Origin: Gammaproteobacteria bacterium RIFCSPHIGHO2_12_FULL_63_22
GTDB lineage: Bacteria; Pseudomonadota; Gammaproteobacteria; Xanthomonadales; Xanthomonadaceae
Length of the DNA stretch: 64,000 nt
Reading direction: 5' to 3'
Assembly: GCA_001801685.1 (NCBI GenBank)
Contig: MGYJ01000054.1
Location: forward strand, 39,027-103,026
Shown piece by piece: positions 28,353 to 37,613 of this stretch. The notes below the pieces were generated by a model. The model was not told where the DNA came from. It saw nothing but the letters and a program-made list of their open reading frames with translations, and searched no databases. The translations under genes were made by a program, and so were the position numbers. How positions within the stretch are numbered: position 1 is the stretch's first letter; the number at the start of each line of letters is the position of its first letter.

Positions 28353-30251
28353 TCAGCTTGCCGCGCTGCGCACCTGGGAACCGGCAATTCCCGGCCAGCG
28401 CTTGACGATGGCGGCACGCACGCCGGCCACGTCCAGGCCGGACTGCGCGAGCAGGTCCTCGCGGCTGGCGTGGTCGAGATACGCGTCCGGAAGGCCGAGA
28501 TGGAGGATTGGCACGGTGACGCCTTCCTCGGCAAGCAATTCGGCGATCGCACTGCCGGCGCCGCCCATCAGCGCATTGTCTTCCAGCGTGACCAGGCCCG
28601 CGTGGCTGCGCGCCAGGTCAAGGATCATGTCGCGGTCGAGCGGCTTGATGAAACGCATGTTGACGCAGCTCAGCGACAGGGCTTCGGCCACGGCTTCGGC
28701 CGTCGGCACCAATGCGCCGAACGCGAGCAGCGCCACGCCTTCGCCGCGCCGCCGCCATTGCGCCTTTCCTACCGGCAGGGTATCGAGGTTTGCCTGGACG
28801 GCAACGCCGGGACCACTGCCGCGCGGGTAGCGCACCGCTGCAGGGCCCGGATGGCGGAAGCCGGTGCTCAGCATCTGCCGACATTCGTTTTCGTCCGCTG
28901 GCGCCATCACCAGCATGTTCGGGATGCACCGCAGGTAGCTGAGGTCGAAACTTCCCGAATGGGTCGCGCCATCGGGTCCGACCACGCCGCCGCGATCGAT
29001 CGCGAACAACACGTCGAGGTCCTGCAGCGCCACATCGTGGATCAACTGGTCATACGCGCGCTGCAGGAAGGTCGAATAGATCGCCACGACCGGCTTCGCA
29101 CCTTCGCAGGCCATGCCGGCGGCCAGGGTCACCGCGTGTTGTTCGGCGATGGCGGTATCGAAATAGCGCAGCGGATATTCCTGCGAGAAGCGCACCAGGC
29201 CGGAGCCTTCGCGCATCGCCGGCGTGATGCCCATCAGTCGTTGGTCGCTGGCGGCCATGTCGCACAGCCAGTCGCCGAAGACCTGCGTGTAGGTCGGCTT
29301 GGCCACGCCCTTCTTGACCACGCCGATCGCCGGATCGAATGGCGACACCGCGTGGTATTCGATCTGGTCGCCTTCGGCGAGGTCGAATCCCTTGCCCTTG
29401 GTGGTGATGACATGAAGCAGCTGTGGGCCCTTCAGGCCCTTCAGTGTCTTCAGCGCGCCCACGAGTTCGGGAATGCTGTGGCCGTCGATGGGCCCGCTGT
29501 AGTGGAAACCCATTTCCTCGAACAGCGTGGAAGGCACCAGCATGCCCTTCCAGTGTTCTTCCCAGCGCCGGATGAAACGCGCGGTCGGATTGCGCTTGTC
29601 GCCGAGCAATTTCTTGCCGCCCTCGCGCACCGCATTCATGGTCTTGCTGCTCATCATCCGGCCCAACATCTTGGTCAGGCCGCCGACATTCTCGGAAATG
29701 GACATCCGGTTGTCGTTGAGGATCACCAGCAGGTTGGGTTCCGGGTCCATGCCGCCGGCATGGTTCAGGGCTTCGAAGGCCATGCCGGCCGTCATCGCGC
29801 CGTCGCCGATCACCGCCACCACTCTTCGCGGGTCGCCCTGGCGCTGCAACGCAATCGCCATTCCCAATGCGGCGGAAATGGAGGTCGAGGAATGGCCGAC
29901 GCCGAAGCTGTCGTAATCGCTCTCTTCGCGGCGCGGAAACGGCGCCACGCCATCTTTCTTCTTGACGGTATGGATGGTGTCGCGGCGGCCGGTCAGGATC
30001 TTGTGCGGATAACACTGGTGGCCGACGTCCCAGACCAGCCGGTCAACCGGCGTTTCGTACAGGTAGTGCAGGGCGACCGTTAGTTCGATCACGCCCAGGC
30101 CGGCGCCAAAATGGCCGCCCACCTGGCTGACGGTTTCAACCAGGTACGCCCGAAGCTCGTCGGCGATCGCCGGCAGTTCGGATTCCGGGAAACGCCGAAG
30201 GTCTTCGGGCAGGGCAATGCGGGAGAGGCGCGGGTAGCGCTCGGAGTCCAT
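28353..30251 (-). CDS. dxs: 1-deoxy-D-xylulose-5-phosphate synthase
   Basis: DXS is the thiamine-diphosphate enzyme that condenses pyruvate and glyceraldehyde-3-phosphate, the entry to the MEP isoprenoid pathway and a precursor source for pyridoxal and thiamine. The 632-residue protein contains [32 protein letters not shown], the thiamine-binding [18 protein letters not shown] motif with its NDN partner (LNDNRMSIS), the transketolase-type [12 protein letters not shown] segment and the C-terminal [17 protein letters not shown] block. IspE, a later enzyme of the same pathway, begins at 63570. ATG 30251 gives the usual N-terminus. Confidence 0.97.
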   Translation of the reverse strand: MDSERYPRLSRIALPEDLRRFPESELPAIADELRAYLVETVSQVGGHFGAGLGVIELTVALHYLYETPVDRLVWDVGHQCYPHKILTGRRDTIHTVKKKDGVAPFPRREESDYDSFGVGHSSTSISAALGMAIALQRQGDPRRVVAVIGDGAMTAGMAFEALNHAGGMDPEPNLLVILNDNRMSISENVGGLTKMLGRMMSSKTMNAVREGGKKLLGDKRNPTARFIRRWEEHWKGMLVPSTLFEEMGFHYSGPIDGHSIPELVGALKTLKGLKGPQLLHVITTKGKGFDLAEGDQIEYHAVSPFDPAIGVVKKGVAKPTYTQVFGDWLCDMAASDQRLMGITPAMREGSGLVRFSQEYPLRYFDTAIAEQHAVTLAAGMACEGAKPVVAIYSTFLQRAYDQLIHDVALQDLDVLFAIDRGGVVGPDGATHSGSFDLSYLRCIPNMLVMAPADENECRQMLSTGFRHPGPAAVRYPRGSGPGVAVQANLDTLPVGKAQWRRRGEGVALLAFGALVPTAEAVAEALSLSCVNMRFIKPLDRDMILDLARSHAGLVTLEDNALMGGAGSAIAELLAEEGVTVPILHLGLPDAYLDHASREDLLAQSGLDVAGVRAAIVKRWPGIAGSQVRSAAS

Positions 30252-30337
30252 CGGTCACAATCGGGGGAAACAAGACCGCTAGTGTCCGGCACCGGCCCGG
30301 TGCAGGGCAAGCCGAGGCCGTTCAGCCTGTCCGGAAC

Positions 30338-31378
30338 TCAGCCCGCGCGGGGTCTTGCGAGCAGGGAGCTGGCCCGCGCCAAGTCGCCGCCCACGGGCTC
30401 CGCGCCCTCGGCCACGACGGCGCCGCTGACCAGGCCGGCATTGATGAAATCGATCACTTCAGCCGCGCTGACACCCGACGCTTCGGCAATGTCCTTCACG
30501 AAGGCGGGACCCTTCATCATCACGGTGGCCAGGCGGAAGTGCTTGGGAAACTCCCGCTCGATCTGTGGCCACTTGGTCAGCAGGAACTTCCTGGCTTCGG
30601 TGAAACCGGGCAGCAGGTGGCCTTTGCCTACCGTCAGTCCGCACAGCCAGAGCAGCCGCATGAAAGGTTGTGCGCCGCCGCTGGTGAGCTTGGCGCGGTC
30701 GAATTCCGCCATCTCGGCCGGCGCGCTGCAAGACGCATCGATCACCGCCTCCACGTAAGGCAGCAATGGCTTCAAGGTCGCGGAACCGGCGTAGGTCTGG
30801 CTGGCCGGGTCGAGCAGCAGGTCGGGCGCACCGGCGACCTGGACCCGGGTCGGGCCCTTGGCCTGCGCGAGCAGGTCTGAAATTGCCGGTTGGTGTGGTT
30901 GCGCATTGGCGGGCAGTGCGGCCATCTTTCCGGTGGTGATGGCGGCGATGTAGTCGGCAGAGGGTCGCTCCGAGGCCGGGGCATCCGCTTCGATCGGCTC
31001 GGGGGACCCGGCAAGGGCGACCGCCGCCGGGGCCGGAGTCGGCTCGGCGGCGGGTGATACGGCCTGGCCGCGGCCTTCGGCGATGCGCGCCAGCAAGTCG
31101 CGAAGCGATGCCTGGTTCGCGGGGCGCTTGAGCAGGAAGTCGGTTTCGCAGCGGTCGCCGGCAGTCATGCCCACGGTGGTTTTGCCGCCGCTGGCGGCCT
31201 TCAACCAGGTCATGTGCCCGTACATCGAGTCCATGTCTATCACCAGCACCTGGGCCTCGGGTTCGGGCACCAGGGACCAGCCATGGCCGAGCTTGGCATT
31301 GGCCTGTTCAAAGAGCTGCTGGACTTCCGCCAGTTCGTCACGCGAAAAACCGCTGAAGCACAACGTGGCGCTGGACAT
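30338..31378 (-). CDS. Receiver-like protein of unknown function
   Basis: A 346-residue soluble protein I cannot assign to a named family. Residues 1-105 follow the alternating beta-alpha order of CheY-like receivers: a strand ending VLVIDMDS where the acceptor Asp would be, TTVGMTAG, then FLLKRPANQASLRDLLARI, which mimics the conserved Lys-Pro of receivers. A Pro/Ala-rich linker (about 110-150) follows, then a helical C-terminal domain with SGGAQPFMRLLWLCGLTVG, KGHLLPGFTEARKFLLTKWPQ and a possible winged-helix-like KDIAEASGVSAAEVIDFINAG. ATG 31378 was preferred to ATG 31408. It lies upstream of dxs on the same strand with 86 bases between. Confidence 0.65.
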   Translation of the reverse strand: MSSATLCFSGFSRDELAEVQQLFEQANAKLGHGWSLVPEPEAQVLVIDMDSMYGHMTWLKAASGGKTTVGMTAGDRCETDFLLKRPANQASLRDLLARIAEGRGQAVSPAAEPTPAPAAVALAGSPEPIEADAPASERPSADYIAAITTGKMAALPANAQPHQPAISDLLAQAKGPTRVQVAGAPDLLLDPASQTYAGSATLKPLLPYVEAVIDASCSAPAEMAEFDRAKLTSGGAQPFMRLLWLCGLTVGKGHLLPGFTEARKFLLTKWPQIEREFPKHFRLATVMMKGPAFVKDIAEASGVSAAEVIDFINAGLVSGAVVAEGAEPVGGDLARASSLLARPRAG

Positions 31379-31484
31379 CGAAACAAGCTCCCCTGGTCGC
31401 GGCCCCATTCGGGGCGCGTGCGCGGAGTTTGCTGTCCGGGACCGATGCCGTCAAACGGCGGCGCAGCACGCCGCGAAGCCCGAT

Positions 31485-32045
31485 TCAGGCCTGCGGACGG
31501 GCGCGCTTGGGCAAATGGTGCTTCAGGAAAGCCATCTGGTCGGCCAGGATGTGGCGGTTCGAGAGGATGAGGTGCTCGACCCAACTCGGCCGGAAGGGCA
31601 CGGCCAGCAGCGGCATGCCCGCCTGCTGCGGCGTGCGGCCGCCCTTGCGGGAATTGCAGTGGAAACACGCGCACACCACGTTTTCCCAGATATCGCGCCC
31701 GCCCTTCGAAATCGGCATGACATGGTCGCGGGTAAGCGAGTGCCGCCCGTATTCCTTGCCGCAATACATGCACAGCGATCCGTCACGCGCGAACAATGCG
31801 ACATTGGTCAGCGTGGGCGAGGGATCAAGCGAACGCGGGTGGGCGTGGCCGCGTGCCGCGACGATGGGATGCAGGTCGATGACGCTTTGAAGGCCGGTGT
31901 ACCGGCTGGTGCCGCCATGCACGGTGAGGCAGGGGTCGCCCATGGTCCAGGCCACCGCGCCGCGAACATAGAGGCAAACGGCATCCTGCCAATGCATCCA
32001 GTCCAGGATGCGGCCATGCGCGTCGAGTGACAGCACGCGGGGCAT
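31485..32045 (-). CDS. HNH endonuclease family protein
   Basis: A 186-residue single-domain HNH protein of the type often encoded singly in bacterial chromosomes. A CMYC zinc knuckle near the middle pairs with FHCN downstream; between them is the HNH core TRDHVMPISKGGRDIWENVV. The N-terminus (VLSLDAHGRILDWMHWQDAVCLYVRG) is typical of this chromosomal group. ATG 32045 has AAGGA seven bases upstream and fits the family; the GTG at 32129 would add an unmatched extension. No restriction or phage genes are nearby, and its biological role is uncertain. Confidence 0.85.
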   Translation of the reverse strand: MPRVLSLDAHGRILDWMHWQDAVCLYVRGAVAWTMGDPCLTVHGGTSRYTGLQSVIDLHPIVAARGHAHPRSLDPSPTLTNVALFARDGSLCMYCGKEYGRHSLTRDHVMPISKGGRDIWENVVCACFHCNSRKGGRTPQQAGMPLLAVPFRPSWVEHLILSNRHILADQMAFLKHHLPKRARPQA

Positions 32046-32209
32046 CGAGGATTCCTTGGAGGGCAGTTGCCCGGCCGGGTGGTCTGTCCCGGCACCCACC
32101 AGCGCCAATCGCGGCATGGGCTTGTTCACGACCCGAGCATAACCGATGCACGTGACAGTGCAAGCTCGCCGGCGCGTTAGAATTCGCCTCTACCCCCCGA
32201 GGCCTCACC

Positions 32210-33151
32210 ATGCGCGATCTTTACCCTGAAATCGACGTCTACGACAGCGGCATGCTCAGCGTCGACGCGCGCCACCAGGTCTATTACGAACAGTGCGGAA
32301 ATCCGAACGGCAAGCCCGTGGTGATACTGCACGGCGGACCGGGGGCGGGTTGCAGCGCGAAGATGCGCCGGTTCCACGATCCCAAGGCCTATCGCATCGT
32401 GCTTTTCGACCAGCGCGGTTCCGGCCGATCCACGCCGCACGCTGACCTGGTCGACAACACGACCTGGGACCTGGTGGCCGACATCGAGGCGCTTCGCGAA
32501 CACCTGGGCATCTCGCGCTGGCAGGTTTTCGGCGGCAGCTGGGGCTCGACCCTCGCACTGGCCTATGCCCAGGCCCATCCGGGCCGCGCGACGGAGCTCG
32601 TATTGCGCGGCATCTTCATGTTGCGCCGCTGGGAACTGGAATGGTTCTACCAGGAAGGCGCCAGTCGCCTGTATCCCGAGGCCTGGGACCAATACCTGCA
32701 GGCCATTCCGGAAGTGGAGCGGGCCGACCTGATTTCCGCGTACCACCGGCGCCTGACCTCGCCCAGCGAGGCGACTCGACTGGCGGCCGCACGCGCCTGG
32801 TCGGTGTGGGAGGCATCAACGAGCCTGTTGCTGCCGGACGAGGCGTTCATCGACGGGCACAAGGATGCGCACTTCGCGCTCAGCTTCGCCCGGATCGAGA
32901 GCCACTATTTCGTCCATGGTGGCTTCTTCGACGTCGAGGACCAGCTCCTGCGCGACGCGCATCGCCTGCACGGCATTCCCGGTGTCATCGTGCACGGGCG
33001 TTACGATGTGGTCTGCCCCGTCCAGAATGCCTGGGACCTGCACAAGGCCTGGCCGGAATCGCGCTTGCAGATTTCTCCCAGCGCCGGCCACTCCGCGTTC
33101 GAGCCGGAAAATGCGTCGGCGCTTGTGGATGCCACGGACTCTTTTCGCTAG
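32210..33151 (+). CDS. pip: Prolyl aminopeptidase (proline iminopeptidase)
   Basis: A 313-residue alpha/beta-hydrolase of peptidase family S33 that releases N-terminal proline from peptides. The oxyanion motif VILHGGPGAGC, the FDQRGSGRSTPH segment, the nucleophile elbow GGSWGSTLALAYAQ (catalytic Ser), HGRYDVVCP (catalytic Asp) and AGHSAFE (catalytic His) are all in order. The N-terminus LYPEIDVYDSGML matches the family closely, fixing the ATG at 32210. It diverges from the HNH gene across a 164-base region in which I see no clear operator. Confidence 0.95.
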   Translation: MRDLYPEIDVYDSGMLSVDARHQVYYEQCGNPNGKPVVILHGGPGAGCSAKMRRFHDPKAYRIVLFDQRGSGRSTPHADLVDNTTWDLVADIEALREHLGISRWQVFGGSWGSTLALAYAQAHPGRATELVLRGIFMLRRWELEWFYQEGASRLYPEAWDQYLQAIPEVERADLISAYHRRLTSPSEATRLAAARAWSVWEASTSLLLPDEAFIDGHKDAHFALSFARIESHYFVHGGFFDVEDQLLRDAHRLHGIPGVIVHGRYDVVCPVQNAWDLHKAWPESRLQISPSAGHSAFEPENASALVDATDSFR

Positions 33152-33178
33152 CCCCGACCAAACTCGACCCGGCGTTGC

Positions 33179-33718
33179 TCAGGCGGGGGAGCCGTCGGGA
33201 TTGCGGTCGAGTAGCCACAGCCCCGCCCACAGCTTGGCGTCCAGCTGGTAGCCCTCGGCCATTTTTGCGGCCAGCCACGCCGGCGCCGAGGCGATAGGTA
33301 CCTCGTGCACGAGGATTTGCTCGCTATCGTCGCCGCCGCCCGCGTGCACGCGAACCAACCCGCGTGCGCGCACGAAGGCCACGCGTTCATTGCTCATGCC
33401 TGAACTGGTTGGCCCGATGAGTAGAACGTCGATGCGGGACGCCTGCCAGCCGGTCTCCTCGAGCAGTTCGCGGCTTGCTGCCAACTCGATTGATTCGCCG
33501 GCGTCGATGTCGCCCACCAGCCCGGCGGGCATTTCGATGGTCTTGCCCTCGACCGGAATTCGATCCTGTTCGACGAACAGCAAGTTGCCGTCCGGTGTCG
33601 CGGCCACGATGATCACGGCCATGCCGCCGGCATTGGTGCGTTCGGCGAATTCCCAGCGGCCGCGCTTCTTCATGCGCAGCCACTTGCCCTCGTAAACCGT
33701 TTCGACCGGATCGTCCAT
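33179..33718 (-). CDS. Nudix hydrolase, ADP-ribose pyrophosphatase-like
   Basis: A 179-residue Nudix protein. The complete Nudix box is GDIDAGESIELAASRELLEETGW (G-x5-E-x7-REx2EExGx), preceded by the IEMPAGLVGD motif typical of ADP-sugar pyrophosphatases. N-terminal ETVYEGKWLRMKKRGRWEFAERT resembles NudE/NudF-type enzymes. A likely role is hydrolysis of ADP-ribose or related nucleotide sugars, but the substrate is not fixed. It lies 9 bases downstream of the exonuclease gene in a three-gene minus-strand run (nitroreductase, exonuclease, Nudix). Confidence 0.9.
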   Translation of the reverse strand: MDDPVETVYEGKWLRMKKRGRWEFAERTNAGGMAVIIVAATPDGNLLFVEQDRIPVEGKTIEMPAGLVGDIDAGESIELAASRELLEETGWQASRIDVLLIGPTSSGMSNERVAFVRARGLVRVHAGGGDDSEQILVHEVPIASAPAWLAAKMAEGYQLDAKLWAGLWLLDRNPDGSPA

Positions 33719-33727
33719 GTCCCGATG

Positions 33728-34618
33728 CTAACCCGCTGCCGCCGTCTGCAGGCGACGTCGCGTCAGCGGACCGAATCGCAGTTGTTCGAACAGGGCATCC
33801 AGGCCCGCCCCATCCACCGCCTGCCGCTCGCCGTTTCCGAAATCCCCGGGCAACGGTGCGTCGCAGACTATGGTCGCGAGCTGTCGCGAGAGCAGGGCGA
33901 TGTCCCTATGCGTCTTCAGTTGTTCGGCGTGCCGGGCGCTGCCGCGCAAGCGAAGGAACGGAACCTCGGCCACGCGTTCCAGCAAGGCGTCCAGCGATTC
34001 GAAATGGCCGAGCAGGGTGGCGGCAGTCTTTGCCCCGATACCGGGCACGCCTGGAATATTGTCGATGGCATCGCCGGTCAGGCCCAGGTAGTCGGCGATC
34101 TGGTGCGCGTGCACGCCGTAGCGGGGCTTTACGCCGTCCACGCCCCAACGCTCGTTGCGTGCGTAGTCCCATTGCACGTCGCCCTCGCCGAGCAACTGCG
34201 CCAGGTCCTTGTCGGCCGACAGGATCAATCCGCGGTGACCGTTGCGCCGCACGTGGTGCAGGGCGGTGCCGATCAGGTCGTCGGCTTCGTAGTGAGGGTC
34301 GGCCAGCACCGGAAAGCCCAGGGCGCGGCACACCGCCTGGCAATAGCCGAACTGGCGCTTGAGGTGGTCGGGTGCGGGCTCGCGGTTGGCCTTGTAGGCC
34401 GGGTAGAGCGTGTTGCGGAAGCTGCTTTCCAGCGCGACGTCGAAGGCAAAAGCCAGGCGTTCGGGCCGATGCCGCTCGATCAGCTCGAGCACGAAGCGCG
34501 TGAACCCATGCACGGCATTGACCGGTTCGCCGTCCGCGTCCTGGAATTCGTCCGGCATCGAATACCAGGCACGAAACACATACATGCTCGAATCGACCAG
34601 ATAGACGGGCCCGGTCAC
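33728..34618 (-). CDS. 5'-3' exonuclease/flap endonuclease-like protein
   Basis: A 296-residue stand-alone PIN/H3TH nuclease related to the N-terminal domain of DNA polymerase I and to E. coli ExoIX. Acidic and basic motifs are visible in order: LVDSSMYVFRAWYSMP, AFAFDVALESSFRNTLYPAYKANR, HYEADDLIGTALHHV and LILSADKDLAQLL. A helix-three-turn-helix DNA-binding segment follows (GLTGDAIDNIPGVPGIGAKTAATLL). The start is GTG 34618, overlapping the nitroreductase stop by four bases (GTGA). The acidic metal-binding residues seem intact, so catalytic activity is expected. Confidence 0.9.
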   Translation of the reverse strand: MTGPVYLVDSSMYVFRAWYSMPDEFQDADGEPVNAVHGFTRFVLELIERHRPERLAFAFDVALESSFRNTLYPAYKANREPAPDHLKRQFGYCQAVCRALGFPVLADPHYEADDLIGTALHHVRRNGHRGLILSADKDLAQLLGEGDVQWDYARNERWGVDGVKPRYGVHAHQIADYLGLTGDAIDNIPGVPGIGAKTAATLLGHFESLDALLERVAEVPFLRLRGSARHAEQLKTHRDIALLSRQLATIVCDAPLPGDFGNGERQAVDGAGLDALFEQLRFGPLTRRRLQTAAAG

Positions 34619-35181
34619 AGGTGCAGTTCGCTGGTAATGCCGGCCGGATCGGGACGTTCGCGTTCGGCGATCCGCTCGGTCGCCGTGCCGACATGGATGA
34701 AGCCGAGCACTTTTTCGTTTTCGGAAAGGCCCAGCGTGTCGGCCACCACGGCGTCGTAGGCCGCCCAGCCCGTGAGCCATTGCGCGCCGAATCCAAGTGC
34801 ATCGGCCGCTTGCAGCAGGGCCAGGCAAACCGCGCCGCCGGAAAGCAATTGCTCCTGCTCCGGAACCTTGTGTCCGGGCGTGAGCCGGGCGATCACGGCG
34901 ATCACCAGCGGTGCCTGGTTGAAGCGAGCCCGGTCCTTTTCCACCACGGCCGCAGCCGCGTCGGGATTTCGTTCAACCGTTCGATGGGCAAGCACTTCAC
35001 CCAGGCGTTGGCGGTTGTCGCCTTGGACCAGGATGAAGCGCCAGGGCTCGAGTCGGCCATGGTCGGGTACGCGCACCGCGGCCGCCAGCATTCGCCGGAT
35101 TTGCGCCGCGTCGGGCCCGGGTTCGGACAGTAGTCGGGACGGCGTCGAACGACGATGGTCAAGGTGCTGCAACACATCCAT
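34615..35181 (-). CDS. Nitroreductase family protein (YdjA-like)
   Basis: A 188-residue FMN-dependent oxidoreductase of the short nitroreductase type. Family features are the N-terminal LDHRRSTPSRLLSEPGP segment with its FMN-phosphate-binding arginines, RVPDHGRLEPWRFILVQGD, and the later SGGAVCLALLQAADALGFGAQWLTGW and LGFIHVG segments. ATG 35181 matches the family start. The gene overlaps the exonuclease gene and diverges from the DUF1631 gene. The natural substrate is unknown. Confidence 0.9.
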   Translation of the reverse strand: MDVLQHLDHRRSTPSRLLSEPGPDAAQIRRMLAAAVRVPDHGRLEPWRFILVQGDNRQRLGEVLAHRTVERNPDAAAAVVEKDRARFNQAPLVIAVIARLTPGHKVPEQEQLLSGGAVCLALLQAADALGFGAQWLTGWAAYDAVVADTLGLSENEKVLGFIHVGTATERIAERERPDPAGITSELHL

Positions 35182-35341
35182 GGGCAGACTCTGGCATCGT
35201 TGAAGGAAGGGGAGCGGGACGGCTCGACCGATCAGTCGACAGGATCGACCGCTTGGCTGAACTGCAATCTGAATCACATTATGCCAAGGTTAAATGCAAT
35301 AATTTAGCGACAAGCAAAACTCTATCCCCCCGAGAGTTTCC
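35182..35341. promoter_or_regulatory. AT-rich divergent promoter region, with a possible sigma-70 promoter toward DUF1631
   Basis: This 160-base spacer between the divergent nitroreductase and DUF1631 genes is notably AT-rich near its right end. A possible promoter reading right is TTGGCT at 35253-35258 and CATTAT at 35277-35282, separated by 18 bases. The -10 match is moderate, and no operator repeat is convincing. Confidence 0.3.
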
Positions 35342-37525
35342 ATGACACCGCAACACTATCCAATCCAAGGTCGCTGGGTGTACCAGAACGATCCGCAACT
35401 CTTCGATACGTTGCGAAAGAGGAGCCTCGCGCACCTCCAGGCAGCTCTCGGCCGCGTCCTTGGCAAGGCCGATGACTGGTTGTTCGACCTTGCCCAGAAG
35501 GAAGGCGCCGTCGCCGGCTCACCGCCGCTCGACGCGATGCGGGTCCTGCGCCTGTCGCGCACGCCACTCGAAAACGCCTTCACCAAACACTTCGAACAAG
35601 GTTTCGAGTCGCTCCTCCAGCAGATATCGCTGGCGAAGAAGGGCGGCCACGTGCTCAGCCTCGTCGAAGCCGACCAGCTGGAAGCGCAACTCGCCTCCGA
35701 AGTCGTCATTGAAGCCATCACCCGGGCCCACGGCCCCGCACTGGATGCGGTCGAACGTCGTTTCGCGTCCATGGTTGGCGTGCCAAAACTCGAGACCGGG
35801 CTCAACCCGCTCAGCGCCTCGAGCCTGGCCAACGGCATGCAGGCGGCGCAGGCCGACATCACCCTGCCCGACAACCTGCGTGTGGTGCTGTTCAAGATTT
35901 ACGAGCGCGAGCTGGTCAGTTCGCTGGGCGCCCTGCTGACCGAACTGAATGCGCGGATGACCACCGCCGGCATCCTGCCGGAGCTCGGCAACCCTCGCCC
36001 GCTGGAAAGCGCGGCCAATCCCGCGGCCGCCGCGGCAGCCGCTGCCGCAGCCAATGCCGGACAGGCCCAGCATCGACACGAAGCGCAGCAGGCCGACGAC
36101 CGGGTCATGTTCGACGCCCTGTGCGAGCTGTTGCACAGCTGGCGTCCTCAGTTTGGCGGTGGCGCCGCAGGTGGCGTCGCCATGGGTGGCGTCGGTGGCG
36201 GCCATCGGCGTCCGTTGGCCCTCAACGAAATGATGTCGGTACTCTCGCTGTTGCAGCCGCAGGTTCCCAATGCCGTGCACGAGGCGATGACCAATGCGGA
36301 AGCTTCGCTTTCGCAGTTGATGAAGCGCGAGATGCTGCAGAACACCGGCCGCATCGGCGTCTCGCCCGACCAGGTGAACATGTCCACCGAGCATGAAGAT
36401 GCCGTGGACCTGGTGGGCATGCTGTTTGACGTATTGTTCGACGAGCGCGATTTCGAAGCGCAGGCGCGCACGATGATTTCCCGCCTGGTCGTTCCCTACG
36501 TGAAAGCCGCGGTCATGGATCGCCGGCTGTTCCAGTACAAGACCCATCCCGCGCGTCGCCTGCTCAACTCGCTTTCCGAAGCGGTCGAGGGCAACAAGGG
36601 CGAAGGTCCGCAGGAAAAGGAACTGCTGCACAAGGCCGAGGAAACCGTCGACCGCCTGGTTGCCGACTTCAACGAAGACATCGCGATTTTTGAAACGCTC
36701 GAACAGGAACTGCGTTCCTTCCTCGAGCAGCACAATCGTCGCATCGAGCTCGCCGAACGTCGCGCCACTGAATCGCAGCGCGGCCAGGAACGCCTTGAAC
36801 AGGCACGCACCCTGGCAGCCACCGAACTGAGCCGTCGCATTGAAGACCGCGCCTTGCCGGCTGCGCTGAACGACTTCCTGTCGCGCAGCTGGTCGCATCA
36901 CCTGTCCATGATCGCCCTGCGCGAAGGACCGGACAGCGCAGCTTGGAATGCCGCGCTTGGCGTCGCCGACAGCTTGCTCGACCTGCTGCCGCGCGAAGGC
37001 CGCCCGACTCCGAATGCAAGTTCCGCGCTGCAGAACCTGCGCGAGCCGATCGAAACCGTGTTGGCCAGCTCCGGCATTACCGGCGAGTCCGCCGGCGAGA
37101 CCATCCGCAGCATCGCGGCCAGCATCGAGTCGATCAAGCATCCGCTGCCTGCGCAGTCCGACAAGCCCAAGGTCGTGTCGGCCGCGGCAGCTGAGACCAA
37201 GCCGGCCCTGTCCATCGTTTCCGACAAGGAACGCCTGGTCTACGACGAAGAAGACCTTCCGTTGCTGCGCGACCTGAAGATCGGCGTCTGGCTCGACCTC
37301 GCCGGCGAAGACCAGAAGCTGCATCCGGCGAAGCTGTCCTGGGTCAGCCCGATTTCGTCGCGACTGATGTTCGTCAACCGTCGCGGCGTGCGCATCCTGG
37401 TCGCCTCGATCGAGGAACTGGCCGCCATGAAGAAGCTGGGCAACCTGGTGCTGCGCGAACAGGAACACGTGTTCGACCAGGCCATGCACCGCGTCATGGG
37501 TCGCCTGCAGAACGACGTCGCCTGA
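35342..37525 (+). CDS. DUF1631 family protein
   Basis: A 727-residue cytoplasmic protein of the DUF1631 family, which is sometimes mislabelled as thymidine phosphorylase. It is largely helical. Family-like blocks are the N-terminal LRKRSLAHLQAALGRVLGKADDWLFDLA region, DEAVDLVGMLFDVLFDERD-like residues near 360 (EDAVDLVGMLFDVLFDERD) and SRLVVPYVKAAVMDRRLFQYKTHPARRLLN near 385. An Ala-rich run sits at about 225-240 and a Gly-rich loop at about 275-285. The final 90 residues (LKIGVWLDLAGEDQKLHPAKLSWVSP) look like a PilZ-type beta-barrel, without the canonical RxxxR motif in view. The function is unknown to me. Confidence 0.85.
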   Translation: MTPQHYPIQGRWVYQNDPQLFDTLRKRSLAHLQAALGRVLGKADDWLFDLAQKEGAVAGSPPLDAMRVLRLSRTPLENAFTKHFEQGFESLLQQISLAKKGGHVLSLVEADQLEAQLASEVVIEAITRAHGPALDAVERRFASMVGVPKLETGLNPLSASSLANGMQAAQADITLPDNLRVVLFKIYERELVSSLGALLTELNARMTTAGILPELGNPRPLESAANPAAAAAAAAAANAGQAQHRHEAQQADDRVMFDALCELLHSWRPQFGGGAAGGVAMGGVGGGHRRPLALNEMMSVLSLLQPQVPNAVHEAMTNAEASLSQLMKREMLQNTGRIGVSPDQVNMSTEHEDAVDLVGMLFDVLFDERDFEAQARTMISRLVVPYVKAAVMDRRLFQYKTHPARRLLNSLSEAVEGNKGEGPQEKELLHKAEETVDRLVADFNEDIAIFETLEQELRSFLEQHNRRIELAERRATESQRGQERLEQARTLAATELSRRIEDRALPAALNDFLSRSWSHHLSMIALREGPDSAAWNAALGVADSLLDLLPREGRPTPNASSALQNLREPIETVLASSGITGESAGETIRSIAASIESIKHPLPAQSDKPKVVSAAAAETKPALSIVSDKERLVYDEEDLPLLRDLKIGVWLDLAGEDQKLHPAKLSWVSPISSRLMFVNRRGVRILVASIEELAAMKKLGNLVLREQEHVFDQAMHRVMGRLQNDVA

Positions 37526-37531
37526 TCCGCC

Positions 37532-37561
37532 TTCGCCCCGTCCTGCAATGGACGAGGCGAA
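37532..37561. other. Strong RNA hairpin after the DUF1631 gene
   Basis: TTCGCC-C-CGTCC at 37532-37543 pairs with GGACG-A-GGCGAA at 37550-37561, one C/A mismatch in an 11-pair stem with a TGCAAT loop. It lies 7 bases after the DUF1631 stop and before pntAA. There is no following T-run, so it is a weak intrinsic terminator at best or an mRNA-stabilising end. Confidence 0.5.
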
Positions 37562-37613
37562 ACCTCCCCGCATCCGGTAGCATCCTTCCCATTGAATCGG
37601 GGAGGCTGCTTGC

